64,000 nt of DNA from Gammaproteobacteria bacterium (lineage in GTDB: Bacteria > Pseudomonadota > Gammaproteobacteria > Nitrosococcales > Methylophagaceae). The notes beneath the pieces are model-generated. The model saw nothing but the letters and a program-made list of their open reading frames with translations. It did not search any database and was not told the origin of the DNA. The stretch covers positions 1 to 64,000 of the forward strand of contig JACUUH010000003.1 of the NCBI GenBank assembly GCA_014859375.1, in the 5' to 3' direction. Within the stretch, counting starts at the first letter, position 1. Every line of letters begins with the position of its first letter. Of the stretch, positions 45,658 through 54,805 are shown one piece after another. The translations under genes and the position numbers were made by a program.

Positions 45658-47502
45658 GTGACGATAATTGACGCAAAACAGTTTGAACACCCATTTGGTG
45701 TTTCAGATATACAACAAGGCGATCCCCTGATCGGTTCGACGATTGATCTGTTGCTACATTCGAAAATTATTATTGCTGGTGCCAAAGAATCTGATGTTGC
45801 GTTTATGAAAACAATGCTTCAAATCAGTGGCTTTACCACTATTTTATCGGCACATTCCGGTGAGGGTGTCATGGATCATCTTCGACATGGTATCCAAGAT
45901 GAGTTGTGCGATGTCGATCTGGTTATTCTTGATAGAAATTTGACTGACATTAATGCCCAATCATTAAGAACGATTATGGACAGATTTGATGAATGGCGAT
46001 TGATTCCTATTATTTCTCTTACCCAGGAATCGCAGTGGGATCATGCTCAAGCCCTAACCGATCTAGGTCACGGTGTGACAACCTTACTTTATAACCCACT
46101 CACTGCGGAATCCTTTCCACCATCGGTCATGACTGCACTTGCAGTTAAAAAAGAACGCGATAAAACATTTCAACAGCAGCAACAGCTAAAAGATGAAGTT
46201 GCCCGTTTAAAAATGATGGAAGCGCGTTTGCAGTTTTCGGTTGAACATGATGATTTAACAGGCTTATCTAATCGCCGAAAACTTGAACAAGCACTGGATA
46301 TTAGTTTAATTCAAGTCCGTAATTTTGGTGTAAATGGGGTCTTGCTTTATGTCGATCTTGATCGTTTTAAAGTGCTCAATGATGCCGAAGGTCATGTTGT
46401 TGGTGACTCGTTATTAGTCCAGATTTCAAATACATTTCGCGGTTTCTTTTCACCACAAGATACCTTGGTTCGAATTGGTTCAGATGAATTTGCAATCTTG
46501 ATTGATAATATTGATGGTAGCCAAGCAATTAAAAAAGCGGAAGAGTTACGTTTTATGCTTGATGGCTATAGCTTTGAGCATATGGGTAATCAATATCATT
46601 TATCAGCGAGTATCGGGGTTAAAATTATCTCGTCAGATAGTAATAAGCTCATGGCCGGTGACATTTTAGCGCATGCCAATCAAGCCTGTTACACCGCTAA
46701 AAAACGTGGTCGCAATCGTGTTCATATTTACAGTGCTGAAGACCGTGAGATGGATATCTTACGTCATAGTGTGCAATGGGCTCCTCGCATTAGATCGGCA
46801 TTGAAACAAGAAGATTTTCTATTAGAATTTCAACCGATTTATGCTGTTGCAAGCAATGACATTAGACATTATGAATGTTTAATTCGAATGCGTGGCGAAG
46901 ATAAAATAATGTATTATCCAAATGATTTCATTCCCGTTGCTGAAGCGATGGGCTTGATTCAACAAATAGACTTGTGGGTAGTCAATCATGTGTTTGATTT
47001 ATTGCGTTCTATGCCGACACATTTATCTTTTACGATAAATTTATCAGGTAATATTTTCCTTGATCACAAGCTGTATCCACTGGTAGAAACAAAGCTTGCT
47101 CAAACAGGTGTCGATCCAGCAAGAATCGTGTTTGAAATTACCGAAACATCGGCAATATCTAATTTTGAGCAAACTAAAGTCATGGTTAAGAAGCTTCGAT
47201 CTTTAGGTTGTCGCTTTGCACTAGATGATTTTGGGGCAGGCTTTAATTCATATAGCTATCTTAAACATTTTCCAGTCGATATATTGAAGATAGACGGTGG
47301 TTTTATTATCGATTTAGAAAGTGATCCGGTTGATCAACTATTGGTGAAATCAATGATTGATATTGCCCATAGTCTTGGTAAAAAAACAGTCGCAGAATAT
47401 GTTGAGAATCAAAGTACGATGGATCTGTTAAAAGAATTTGGCATCGACTATATTCAGGGATTCCTGGTCGGTAAACCTAAAGTTAAGTTACTTGATGACT
47501 AA
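45658..47502 (+). CDS. Receiver-GGDEF-EAL protein (c-di-GMP turnover)
   Basis: The 614-residue protein has a receiver-like domain (about 35-160, with LVILDRNLTD as the phospho-acceptor region), a GGDEF domain (about 195-360) and an EAL domain (about 370-610). The GGDEF signature reads RIGSDEF and the EAL signature ECL, so both are variant. The EAL domain still shows NLSGN, FEITET, DDFGAG, LKIDGGFI and QGFLVGKP, consistent with phosphodiesterase activity; cyclase activity is uncertain. Start is GTG at 45658. It is convergent with the chemotaxis cluster and may set c-di-GMP for motility. Confidence 0.9.
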   Translation: MTIIDAKQFEHPFGVSDIQQGDPLIGSTIDLLLHSKIIIAGAKESDVAFMKTMLQISGFTTILSAHSGEGVMDHLRHGIQDELCDVDLVILDRNLTDINAQSLRTIMDRFDEWRLIPIISLTQESQWDHAQALTDLGHGVTTLLYNPLTAESFPPSVMTALAVKKERDKTFQQQQQLKDEVARLKMMEARLQFSVEHDDLTGLSNRRKLEQALDISLIQVRNFGVNGVLLYVDLDRFKVLNDAEGHVVGDSLLVQISNTFRGFFSPQDTLVRIGSDEFAILIDNIDGSQAIKKAEELRFMLDGYSFEHMGNQYHLSASIGVKIISSDSNKLMAGDILAHANQACYTAKKRGRNRVHIYSAEDREMDILRHSVQWAPRIRSALKQEDFLLEFQPIYAVASNDIRHYECLIRMRGEDKIMYYPNDFIPVAEAMGLIQQIDLWVVNHVFDLLRSMPTHLSFTINLSGNIFLDHKLYPLVETKLAQTGVDPARIVFEITETSAISNFEQTKVMVKKLRSLGCRFALDDFGAGFNSYSYLKHFPVDILKIDGGFIIDLESDPVDQLLVKSMIDIAHSLGKKTVAEYVENQSTMDLLKEFGIDYIQGFLVGKPKVKLLDD

Positions 47503-47888
47503 TGTAGTTCTTGTTTGGTGCTTTGCTGATGTGTGCCATGGATACGACTAATCAAATGGGCCTCTTCATCACTTAAATTACAGTTATCGATCAGTTGATG
47601 AATAGCTACGCCTTTTTTTGCTAAACGAATTGCATGGTCATAACCAGGCTGTGGTGATAAACCTAAATCCAGAGTATTTTGATGTTCTTTTAAGTATGAC
47701 AGTGTTTGTTCAAAACGAATGATACGTTCATCTGTTCCTACTGCACCAGCACATAAGATCGATAATTGGTTTTGTAAACCGGCAATTTTTTCTGTTTGTT
47801 GCAAGTTTAGTTTAAATAATCGGTAACAGGCACTGGCAACAAGCAATGCCATAAAAACACCTACACCAGCCATGATAAGTGATGTCAT
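47499..47888 (-). CDS. DUF2802 protein
   Basis: A 129-residue protein with an N-terminal membrane helix (LIMAGVGVFMALLVASACYRL), a short coiled coil (LNLQQTEKIAGLQNQLSIL), and a C-terminal DUF2802 helix-turn-helix-like segment (AIRLAKKGVAIHQLIDNC and SDEEAHLISRIHG). It is at the 3' end of the chemotaxis operon downstream of cheW, its usual place in polar-flagellated gammaproteobacteria. The role is unknown. A GGAG ribosome-binding site precedes it. Confidence 0.85.
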   Translation of the reverse strand: MTSLIMAGVGVFMALLVASACYRLFKLNLQQTEKIAGLQNQLSILCAGAVGTDERIIRFEQTLSYLKEHQNTLDLGLSPQPGYDHAIRLAKKGVAIHQLIDNCNLSDEEAHLISRIHGTHQQSTKQELH

Positions 47889-47915
47889 AGTTTTAGCTCC
47901 TTTGTTATCGAATAA

Positions 47916-48092
47916 TTAAACGTATTCATCAAATAATCCTTGATGCTGTCTATCTTTTGGCTCATTTTGTTGTGTTGTACCTTGTTCTGATTTGTTCTTA
48001 TTTTTTTCCGAGTGACGTCTTTTATCATCCGGTGGTGGATTAACTGGCAGAGAAGGAGATAGCGGCTGTGTGGGAACAATATCTTCTGCCAT
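47916..48092 (-). CDS. Small charged, proline-containing protein between cheW and DUF2802
   Basis: This 58-codon frame starts 12 bases after the cheW stop and fills the gap to the DUF2802 gene. It begins MAEDIVPTQPLSPSLPVNPP, continues with the basic DDKRRHSEKNKNKSEQ, and ends HQGLFDEYV. It is probably disordered, with no membrane segment. I recall comparable small proteins ending in an acidic-aromatic tail beside cheW in pseudomonads, but I cannot check this. The competing frame on the same strand is less plausible because it has no resemblance to a flagellar protein. Confidence 0.6.
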   Translation of the reverse strand: MAEDIVPTQPLSPSLPVNPPPDDKRRHSEKNKNKSEQGTTQQNEPKDRQHQGLFDEYV

Positions 48093-48104
48093 AACATCAC
48101 ATAC

Positions 48105-48581
48105 CTAAAAACTTGAAAAATCAGACATCTCTTCTTCGGTTAAAAACTTATCGACATCAACAAGAATGAGTAGCTTGTCATCTTGACTACTTACACCCTG
48201 AATAAACCGTGAACCATCATCATTACTGACATTCGGTGCTGTTTCAATTTGAGATTGATGCAGATAAACCACTTCAGCAACACTATCTACCAACATGCCG
48301 ATGACATTACCATCGACTTCTGCAACGATAATTCTAGCCATATCGTCTGGTTGTTTCGAACTCAAACCAAAGCGACGGCGGGTATCAATAACGGTAACAA
48401 CATTGCCACGAAGATTAATGATCCCTAATACATAGTCAGGGGCTCCTGGTACCGGAGCTATTTCTGTTATACGAAGTACCTCTTGTACTTGCATTACATT
48501 CATACCGTAGGTTTCGTCTTCTAACTGAAATGTGACCCATTGCAATATAGGATCATTCGCTAATTTATTTTCTTCGCTCAT
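48105..48581 (-). CDS. cheW: Chemotaxis coupling protein CheW
   Basis: CheW links chemoreceptors to CheA in the polar arrays. The 158 residues form a single CheW domain (WVTFQLEDETYGMNVMQVQEVLR, APDYVLGIINLRGNVVTVID, and ETAPNVSNDDGSRFIQG). The ATG at 48581, with AGGAC eight bases upstream, is preferred over one at 48602. It is in the 3' part of the chemotaxis operon, with about 100 bp separating it from the second CheW-domain gene. Confidence 0.95.
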   Translation of the reverse strand: MSEENKLANDPILQWVTFQLEDETYGMNVMQVQEVLRITEIAPVPGAPDYVLGIINLRGNVVTVIDTRRRFGLSSKQPDDMARIIVAEVDGNVIGMLVDSVAEVVYLHQSQIETAPNVSNDDGSRFIQGVSSQDDKLLILVDVDKFLTEEEMSDFSSF

Positions 48582-48683
48582 TATTTTTGTCCTAAATATC
48601 ACCTAGATAATGAAGTGATTATTGTCAATTTGTTGTCAGTAATAGTTACTAAAAATAAATGCATAATTGATGCCACTGTTTGA

Positions 48684-49286
48684 TTATGGTGTCTGTGCTA
48701 ATTGTTTAGACAGCATCGTTACGTTAAGAATACTACACATTTGCTTGAGTGCAGTACCTGCTAACCAAGAGCGACTACCAAGCTGTTTTCGCCATTTCAC
48801 ATCATCTGGAGATAGTGTTATGACTTCAAGAATAGTATTACAGCTTAATCCCCAGTTATGATTATCGATAAGAATAATGTATTTTGGAGGGATATGTGCG
48901 TGATTAAACCCTCCTGGCATGATGATATGAGCTGTATCTACTACTTGTGCTCTATATTCTTGATGTTGATACAGTCCGAGATACCATGCTGGTTTGCCTG
49001 GCAGTTTAGGTAACTTGGTTTCAGGATAGCTAAATATGCCATTTAATTGATGCAATGGCAGCGCCAATTTTAAGCCTTGAACCTCAAACAAAAGCGCTTG
49101 AAATGGACTTTGTCGCCAATCTTTAGAAGCATCTTGTGTAATAACAACTTTATTGGGTTGATCCAACGTGTGTTGGATTGCAGGTTCATCACTGATCAGT
49201 ACTTCCAGTGAGCTGGTCAACATATCGTTCATATAGAGCGATAAAGCATCTTGTTGGTCAACTATAGGCGATGGTGGCTTAGACAT
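48684..49286 (-). CDS. Second CheW-domain protein
   Basis: A 200-residue protein: about 60 N-terminal residues with no recognised fold, then a CheW-like domain (ALLFEVQGLKLALPLHQLNGIF, PAWYLGLYQHQEYRAQVVDT, and WGLSCNTILEVITLS). Its sequence is quite different from CheW. Similar proteins next to ParA in polar flagellates act in array assembly with ParC/ParP; this one may have that job (ParP-like), by position. It overlaps parA by eight bases. Confidence 0.78.
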   Translation of the reverse strand: MSKPPSPIVDQQDALSLYMNDMLTSSLEVLISDEPAIQHTLDQPNKVVITQDASKDWRQSPFQALLFEVQGLKLALPLHQLNGIFSYPETKLPKLPGKPAWYLGLYQHQEYRAQVVDTAHIIMPGGFNHAHIPPKYIILIDNHNWGLSCNTILEVITLSPDDVKWRKQLGSRSWLAGTALKQMCSILNVTMLSKQLAQTP

Positions 49287-50076
49287 GGGGTAATGATGTT
49301 ATATCGTGTTGTTGAGTAAGTAATTGATCTAGCATTTTACTATATGCGAGTGAGCCGCGGGCACTTGGATTTAAGATCGGAAGCGGGATGCCAGCCTTAC
49401 TTGCATCGCGGAACTGAGTATCAACAGGAATAACATCTTGCCATACACCGTCAGCATATTTATTTTTAAGACTGGCAAGTGTTTGAGTTGAGGCACGTGT
49501 GCGTTTATCAAACATCGTTGGCAAGATGAGATAAGGCAAGCCTTTACTACGTGAATGATTAATCATACCTAATGTATGTAACATTCTCTCTAAACCCTTC
49601 AGTGCCAAAAACTCGGTTTGAACAGGAATGAGTAGTTGATCACATGCAGCCAAGGCATTAATCATCAACACTCCAAGCATAGGAGGACAGTCAATCAAGA
49701 CATTGGGAAAGCGATCTTTTAAGTGTTCCAGCGTCTTTTTTATGACAAGACCTTTACCCGCTTGTGCACCTAATTGCCGATCCAGCGTTGCCATTGCCGT
49801 CGACGCCGGCAATAAATATAAATTTTCCTGATTGGTTCTTTTTAGAGTTTGAAAAATCGCACTATTTGGCGAATTATCCATTTTTTGAAATAAGGTATAA
49901 ATACTTGATTCCAGTGTGTCTGGATCATAGCCAAAGTAGGTTGTTAATGAGCCATGTGGATCCATATCCAATATCAAGGTAGGTTTGCCTTGTGCTGCTA
50001 ACAGGCTTGCGAGGCTAACAACCGTAGTCGTTTTACCAACACCACCTTTTTGATTCGCAACAGCCCATATTGTCAT
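49279..50076 (-). CDS. ParA-family ATPase of the chemotaxis cluster (ParC-like)
   Basis: The 265-residue deviant Walker A ATPase has KGGVGKTTTVVSLA near residue 10-23, DMDPHGSLT and LIDCPP, as in ParA/Soj proteins. In Vibrio and Pseudomonas, the homologue in this position (ParC) localises chemoreceptor arrays to the cell pole and is not a plasmid or chromosome partition protein. No parB is near, supporting the array-positioning role. Confidence 0.88.
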   Translation of the reverse strand: MTIWAVANQKGGVGKTTTVVSLASLLAAQGKPTLILDMDPHGSLTTYFGYDPDTLESSIYTLFQKMDNSPNSAIFQTLKRTNQENLYLLPASTAMATLDRQLGAQAGKGLVIKKTLEHLKDRFPNVLIDCPPMLGVLMINALAACDQLLIPVQTEFLALKGLERMLHTLGMINHSRSKGLPYLILPTMFDKRTRASTQTLASLKNKYADGVWQDVIPVDTQFRDASKAGIPLPILNPSARGSLAYSKMLDQLLTQQHDITSLPHV

Positions 50077-50996
50077 GGTGATGTCTCACCTAAAGGTGGC
50101 GTAACAATATCAATGTTATGCTCAATTGTTGAGCTTGATGGTGGAAGCGAAGAAGTAGTGTCATCAGGACTGATTTTTTCAGTATTAAATAGGTCAATAT
50201 CTCGGCGACTCTCTTTGCTGCCAAGTACGACTAAAACAACACGACGATTTTTTTGTCTTCCTTGTTCAGTAGCATTGTCAGCAATAGGTTTAAATTCGCC
50301 ATAGCCTATAGCTGACATGCGTGATGGTTCAACGCCATAACGATTAAGTAAATGAACTACACTGGCTGCACGTGCGGCTGATAACTCCCAATTTGATGGA
50401 AATTTTGGCGTATTAATCGGGTTATTATCAGTGAAACCCTCAACCTGAATGGGGTTAGCAGAGGTGTTGAGTATTGTTGCTATTTTACCGACAACAGGCA
50501 CGGCTGTGTTTTCAAGTCGTGATTCACCACTTTCAAATAACACATTTGATTTGATTTCTAACTCAAGCCAATCTTCACCCTGTTTGATAGAGACATCTTC
50601 ATTTTCAATCATATCGGCAAGTGCAGAGTTAAATTGTTTGGAAATGTCATCAATGGTTTGAATAACGTCTTCTGATACCGGTGGTGGCGTATAAGTTTCA
50701 ATAACAGGGAGCTCGATCGCATTGGGAGGCTGATCTGCTTTTGAAGCACCTGGTTCTGGCGATTGTTCGCCATGACCACGGCGAATGTCACCAGCTTGAA
50801 TTGGTTCCATACTACGAGGTGTTTGAGAAAAAACCGCTTCTAACGTATCCGATAAAACACGATATTTTCCTTCATTAACTGAAGAAATCGAGTACATAAC
50901 AACAAAAAATGCAAACAATAGGGTAATAAAGTCAGCGTAAGAAACGAGCCAACGTTCATGATTTACATGTTCTTCGTGTTTTTTTCTGCGTGCCAT
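50073..50996 (-). CDS. motD: Flagellar stator protein MotB/MotD
   Basis: The 307-residue protein has one N-terminal helix with the proton-binding aspartate in WLVSYADFITLLFAFFVVMY, a periplasmic plug/linker and a C-terminal OmpA/MotB peptidoglycan-binding domain (VEGFTDNNPI, NWELSAARAASVVHLLNR, and GYGEFKP). It forms a stator with the MotA homologue upstream. The position after cheB and motC matches MotD of pseudomonads, hence the symbol. Confidence 0.92.
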   Translation of the reverse strand: MARRKKHEEHVNHERWLVSYADFITLLFAFFVVMYSISSVNEGKYRVLSDTLEAVFSQTPRSMEPIQAGDIRRGHGEQSPEPGASKADQPPNAIELPVIETYTPPPVSEDVIQTIDDISKQFNSALADMIENEDVSIKQGEDWLELEIKSNVLFESGESRLENTAVPVVGKIATILNTSANPIQVEGFTDNNPINTPKFPSNWELSAARAASVVHLLNRYGVEPSRMSAIGYGEFKPIADNATEQGRQKNRRVVLVVLGSKESRRDIDLFNTEKISPDDTTSSLPPSSSTIEHNIDIVTPPLGETSP

Positions 50997-51009
50997 AATT
51001 AGTAAGCTG

Positions 51010-51750
51010 CTAATTTAAGTAGGCTTGTAAACGGCTTTCTATATTGCGCGGATTATCACCTAGAGCGACACCAATTAAACCTTCAATTAACATCATTTGA
51101 ACACGACTTCGTAACAGTATGATGGCTTTGAGCTTACTGGCAATAGGTAAAAATAGTAAGTTTGCTAATGCAACACCATAAATAGTGGCAACAAAGGCAA
51201 CGGCAATGCCTGAACCCAGCGATGACGGATCTGCCAAATTTCCCATGACATGAATTAATCCCATTACTGCACCAATGATACCAATTGTAGGAGAGTATCC
51301 GCCCATCGCTTCAAATACTTTTGATGATTCGAGATCATTACTTTCCTGGATGTCCATATCTACTTCCATAATTTCACGAATCATTTCAGGCTCTGCACCA
51401 TCGGCAATCAGCTGTAGCCCTTTTTGAATAAAGAGATCTTCTTCATCCTGAGCGATAGATTCTAATCTGACTAGACCTTCTTTACGTGCTACCTGATTCC
51501 AACCAAGTATTTTATCCAGTGTCTCTTCAGCCGACATTTTGGGCGGGATAAAAATCCATGAGACGATTTTAAGGGCGCGCAGAAATGTTTTGAGCGGAGT
51601 TTGTAGCATGACTGCTCCAAGCGTTCCGCCCAGTACAATCAAAAAGGCAACGGCATTTAGTATGGTCTCCAGGTGACCACCCTCCAAGTGTTGACCACCT
51701 AGAATGGCACCAAAGCCAACGAGTAGACCTAAGATACTTAATATATCCAC
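51010..51750 (-). CDS. motC: Flagellar stator protein MotA/MotC
   Basis: A 246-residue four-helix membrane protein: two N-terminal helices (ILSILGLLVGFGAILGG and TILNAVAFLIVLGGTLGAVM), a cytoplasmic charged domain that contacts FliG, and two C-terminal helices (YSPTIGIIGAVMGLIHVM and GIAVAFVATIYGVALANLL) with MotA's channel residues. It is followed by motD after 13 bases. Confidence 0.93.
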   Translation of the reverse strand: MDILSILGLLVGFGAILGGQHLEGGHLETILNAVAFLIVLGGTLGAVMLQTPLKTFLRALKIVSWIFIPPKMSAEETLDKILGWNQVARKEGLVRLESIAQDEEDLFIQKGLQLIADGAEPEMIREIMEVDMDIQESNDLESSKVFEAMGGYSPTIGIIGAVMGLIHVMGNLADPSSLGSGIAVAFVATIYGVALANLLFLPIASKLKAIILLRSRVQMMLIEGLIGVALGDNPRNIESRLQAYLN

Positions 51751-51751
51751 G

Positions 51752-52807
51752 TTATTTCAATCCCGATAAGTGTTTGGCAATATCTGTCAGACTGAGGATT
51801 TTATCGGCTAATCCGGCCTTGGCAATTGCCATCGGCATACCATAAATTGTACTGCTGTGTTCATCTTGAGACCAAATACAAGCGCCCAGCTGTTTTAGTT
51901 TGCTACAGCCGTCACGTCCATCGCTACCCATGCCTGTAAGAATAATAGCTAAGGTGTCAGCAGGACAAATCTCAGCGATAGAGCTAAGTGTGATATCAAT
52001 ACAGGGTCTGTAGGTTTGCTCTGGTTTACTTGCTTGTAGTTCGATCCGAAGCTGGCTTTTTGTGCCTTTTAATAGCATTTGTTCGCCACCAGGGGCGAGG
52101 TAAGCTGTTCCAGCAACCAGAACATCGCCATTTTCAGCTTGTTTGACCTTGATTGCACATTGGTTGTTGAGGCGTTCTGCAAATGACGGTGTAAAGGTCC
52201 CAGGCATATGTTGAATAAGCAAAATAGGATAAGGGAAGTGTGCTGGTAATTTGGTCAATATTTCTTGTAAAGCAACTGGGCCACCAGTTGATGTACCAAT
52301 GGCTACCAGTTTTAGTGCTTTATTGATTTTATTGGAAACAATATGATTAGTAGCTTTAGGTTCGGGTGTTCTAGGGCTTGTTGATGGCCTTGATGTTATA
52401 CCTTTACGGAAGTTTGTTGCTAAATAGCGCAATTGCAGACAGAGCTTTTGCTGTGCAAGATCATGATCACTCGATATCTCTGAAAATCGTTTAGGCATAA
52501 AGTCAACAGCACCTGCTTCCAATGCATCCAATGTTGCTTTGGCGCCTTCAGTTGTCCATGTTGAAAGCATTAATATTGCCGTGGGTGATTGCGCCATAAT
52601 CTGACGTGTTGCGGTAATGCCATCCATTTCTGGCATTTCTATATCCATGGTAATGACATCAGGTCGTAATCGTTTAGCCTGCTCTATGGCTTGGAGGCCA
52701 TTTTCAGCAATACCAACGACCTCAAGATGAGGATCTGATGAAATTATTTCAGTAAGTCGTCTCCGGAAGAACCCCGAATCATCAACAATTAATACACGTA
52801 CCGCCAC
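51752..52807 (-). CDS. cheB: Chemotaxis response regulator and protein-glutamate methylesterase CheB
   Basis: Demethylates chemoreceptors for adaptation. The 351 residues comprise a receiver domain (RVLIVDDSGFFRRRL, phospho-acceptor Asp55 in ITMDIEMPEMDG), a variable linker, and a methylesterase domain with GTSTGGPVAL (catalytic Ser), QHMPGTFTPSFAERL (His) and TGMGSDGRDG (Asp). No cheR is in the window, so the partner methyltransferase is presumably encoded elsewhere. Confidence 0.95.
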   Translation of the reverse strand: MAVRVLIVDDSGFFRRRLTEIISSDPHLEVVGIAENGLQAIEQAKRLRPDVITMDIEMPEMDGITATRQIMAQSPTAILMLSTWTTEGAKATLDALEAGAVDFMPKRFSEISSDHDLAQQKLCLQLRYLATNFRKGITSRPSTSPRTPEPKATNHIVSNKINKALKLVAIGTSTGGPVALQEILTKLPAHFPYPILLIQHMPGTFTPSFAERLNNQCAIKVKQAENGDVLVAGTAYLAPGGEQMLLKGTKSQLRIELQASKPEQTYRPCIDITLSSIAEICPADTLAIILTGMGSDGRDGCSKLKQLGACIWSQDEHSSTIYGMPMAIAKAGLADKILSLTDIAKHLSGLK

Positions 52808-52815
52808 GGTGCTCC

Positions 52816-54792
52816 TTAGTATCCTCTTCGAGCATAGGTATTCATTAATTCTGGAAAGTCGAGTATCAAAGCGATTCGACCGTCACCAGTAATAGTAGCA
52901 CCTGCAAGCCCTTTTGTACCCTGAAGCATGGCACCTAAAGGTTTAATAACGACTTCTTCTTGTCCAAGAAGTTGATCTACGACAAAGCCAACACGTTGTG
53001 TCCCCACCTGTACAATGACCACATGTTCCATTTTGGGTTGTTCTGTTTCGACAAACGTATCAGCTAACCAACGTCTTAAATAAAACAAAGGTAATGCACG
53101 ATTGCGCACAGTAATTGTCTCTTGACCATCAACCATATTGGTTTTAGACAGATCTAAATGGAATATTTCGTTGACACTGACTAATGGGAAGGCAAAGATC
53201 TGGTTACCTAACATCACCATTAACGTTGGCATAATAGCTAAGGTTAACGGTACTTTAATCGATAGTAGTGTGCCTTTACCGACATCTGATTTGATATCAA
53301 TAACACCATTGAGTTTGGATATACTGGTTTTGACCACATCCATACCGACGCCTCGACCAGAAATATCAGAAATTTCCTGTTTCATTGAGAAGCCTGGCGC
53401 AAAAATTAATGCATAACATTCAGGTGGTGTTAGTCGAGAAGCTGATTCTTCATCCATCATGCCTTTTTCAACGGCTTTTTTTCTTAGTACATCAGCATCC
53501 ATTCCTGCGCCATCATCGGAGATGGTGAGGAGGATATGATCGCCTTCTTGTGCAGCACCGAGAACAACGAGTCCAGTACGTGGTTTATTGGCTTTTTCAC
53601 GAACATCAGGCATTTCAATACCATGATCAACGGCATTACGAACTAAATGCACTAAAGGATCTGCGAGTGCCTCTACCAAATTTTTATCCAGGTCAGTATC
53701 TTCGCCACGTAGCTCTAAATTGATTTCTTTTTTAAGACTACGAGCAAGATCACGTACAACGCGTGGAAAACGGCCAAAGACTTTCTTAATTGGCTGCATC
53801 CTTGTTTTCATAACCGCAGTTTGCAAATCGGCTGTTACCACAGTCAGATTGTTAACAGCTTTAGCCATTTCTTCATTTTCTAAAGCGGTTTCCAAGGTGC
53901 TGATACGATTACGAACCAGAACAAGCTCACCCACCATATTCATGATTTCATCGAGACGACTGGTATCAACGCGGACACTGGTTTCCGCTTGTTTGGCTGC
54001 AGGGGCAGGTTTTGCCGGAATTTCCTGTTTTCCTACGGCTTGTTTGTGTTCTTCTGCTTGCACTTTAGGTAGCGGTGGCGGGGTTGATTCCACTGGTGCA
54101 GGTGTTAGCTCTGGTGTCTTAATAACGTCAGTTTTGTTTTTGCCCTGAAGTTGGTCTAATAGCGCTTCAAATTCGTCATCAGTAATATCATCGCTATCAG
54201 ATGAGGTTGTTGCTGTAGGAACTGGTATTGGTGCGGCACCAACTTCTGTAGTGCCAGGTGGAGCAGAGCCATGTAGTTGATCTAATAGCGCTTCAAACTC
54301 TTCATCGGTAATATCATCACCAGCATTTGCATCTGTAGTTGGTGCTACAGGTTCAGGTTCTGGCTCAGGTGCTTTTACTGGTTCTGGTGCTACAGGGGAC
54401 ACGTTTGGATTTAAATAAGTCGCCAAATTTTCGAGAATTTCCGGGTCAGCAGGAGTTGGATATTGCCCCGCTTTTACTTGTGCAAACATCGCATTGAGCG
54501 CATCCAACACTTTGAGGAATGTATCCATCATTTCAGCATCAACGACGCGTTCACCTTGCCGAAGAATGTTGAAAACATCTTCACCTTTATGACACAAGGC
54601 AACCATTGCATCTAGACTTAGAAAGCCAGCTCCGCCTTTGATAGTATGAAAACCACGAAAGATTGAGTTGAGAAGATCACTGTCTTGTGGTGCGGATTCC
54701 AGTTCTACCAGCTGTTCGTTTAAGCCTTCTAATATCTCATCAGCTTCAACTAAGAAGTCTTGTAGAATTTCATCATCAGTGTCTAATGCCAT
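52816..54792 (-). CDS. cheA: Chemotaxis histidine kinase CheA
   Basis: Of 658 residues, the HPt domain (P1) has phosphorylated His49 in GFHTIKGGAGF; the dimerisation helices (about 270-330), the ATPase domain (VRNAVDHGIE, DDGAGMD, GRGVGMDVVK) and a C-terminal CheW-like domain follow. The 130-residue linker between P1 and P3 is Pro/Glu-rich and contains the acidic motif DDITDEEFEALLDQL twice (159-173 and 201-215) instead of a clear folded P2 domain. The motif copies probably dock a partner such as CheY. It is in the operon between cheZ and cheB. Confidence 0.96.
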   Translation of the reverse strand: MALDTDDEILQDFLVEADEILEGLNEQLVELESAPQDSDLLNSIFRGFHTIKGGAGFLSLDAMVALCHKGEDVFNILRQGERVVDAEMMDTFLKVLDALNAMFAQVKAGQYPTPADPEILENLATYLNPNVSPVAPEPVKAPEPEPEPVAPTTDANAGDDITDEEFEALLDQLHGSAPPGTTEVGAAPIPVPTATTSSDSDDITDDEFEALLDQLQGKNKTDVIKTPELTPAPVESTPPPLPKVQAEEHKQAVGKQEIPAKPAPAAKQAETSVRVDTSRLDEIMNMVGELVLVRNRISTLETALENEEMAKAVNNLTVVTADLQTAVMKTRMQPIKKVFGRFPRVVRDLARSLKKEINLELRGEDTDLDKNLVEALADPLVHLVRNAVDHGIEMPDVREKANKPRTGLVVLGAAQEGDHILLTISDDGAGMDADVLRKKAVEKGMMDEESASRLTPPECYALIFAPGFSMKQEISDISGRGVGMDVVKTSISKLNGVIDIKSDVGKGTLLSIKVPLTLAIMPTLMVMLGNQIFAFPLVSVNEIFHLDLSKTNMVDGQETITVRNRALPLFYLRRWLADTFVETEQPKMEHVVIVQVGTQRVGFVVDQLLGQEEVVIKPLGAMLQGTKGLAGATITGDGRIALILDFPELMNTYARRGY

Positions 54793-54805
54793 TACTATTT
54801 ACCCT

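Noticed and set aside
49279-50076. ParA as a sign of a plasmid or integrated element
   Set aside because: There is no parB, and the gene overlaps motD and the CheW-domain gene in an operon order known for polar flagellates.
53720-54148. 142-codon open frame on the plus strand inside cheA
   Set aside because: Antisense to the kinase dimerisation and linker region; no domain, and its composition follows from the cheA codons.
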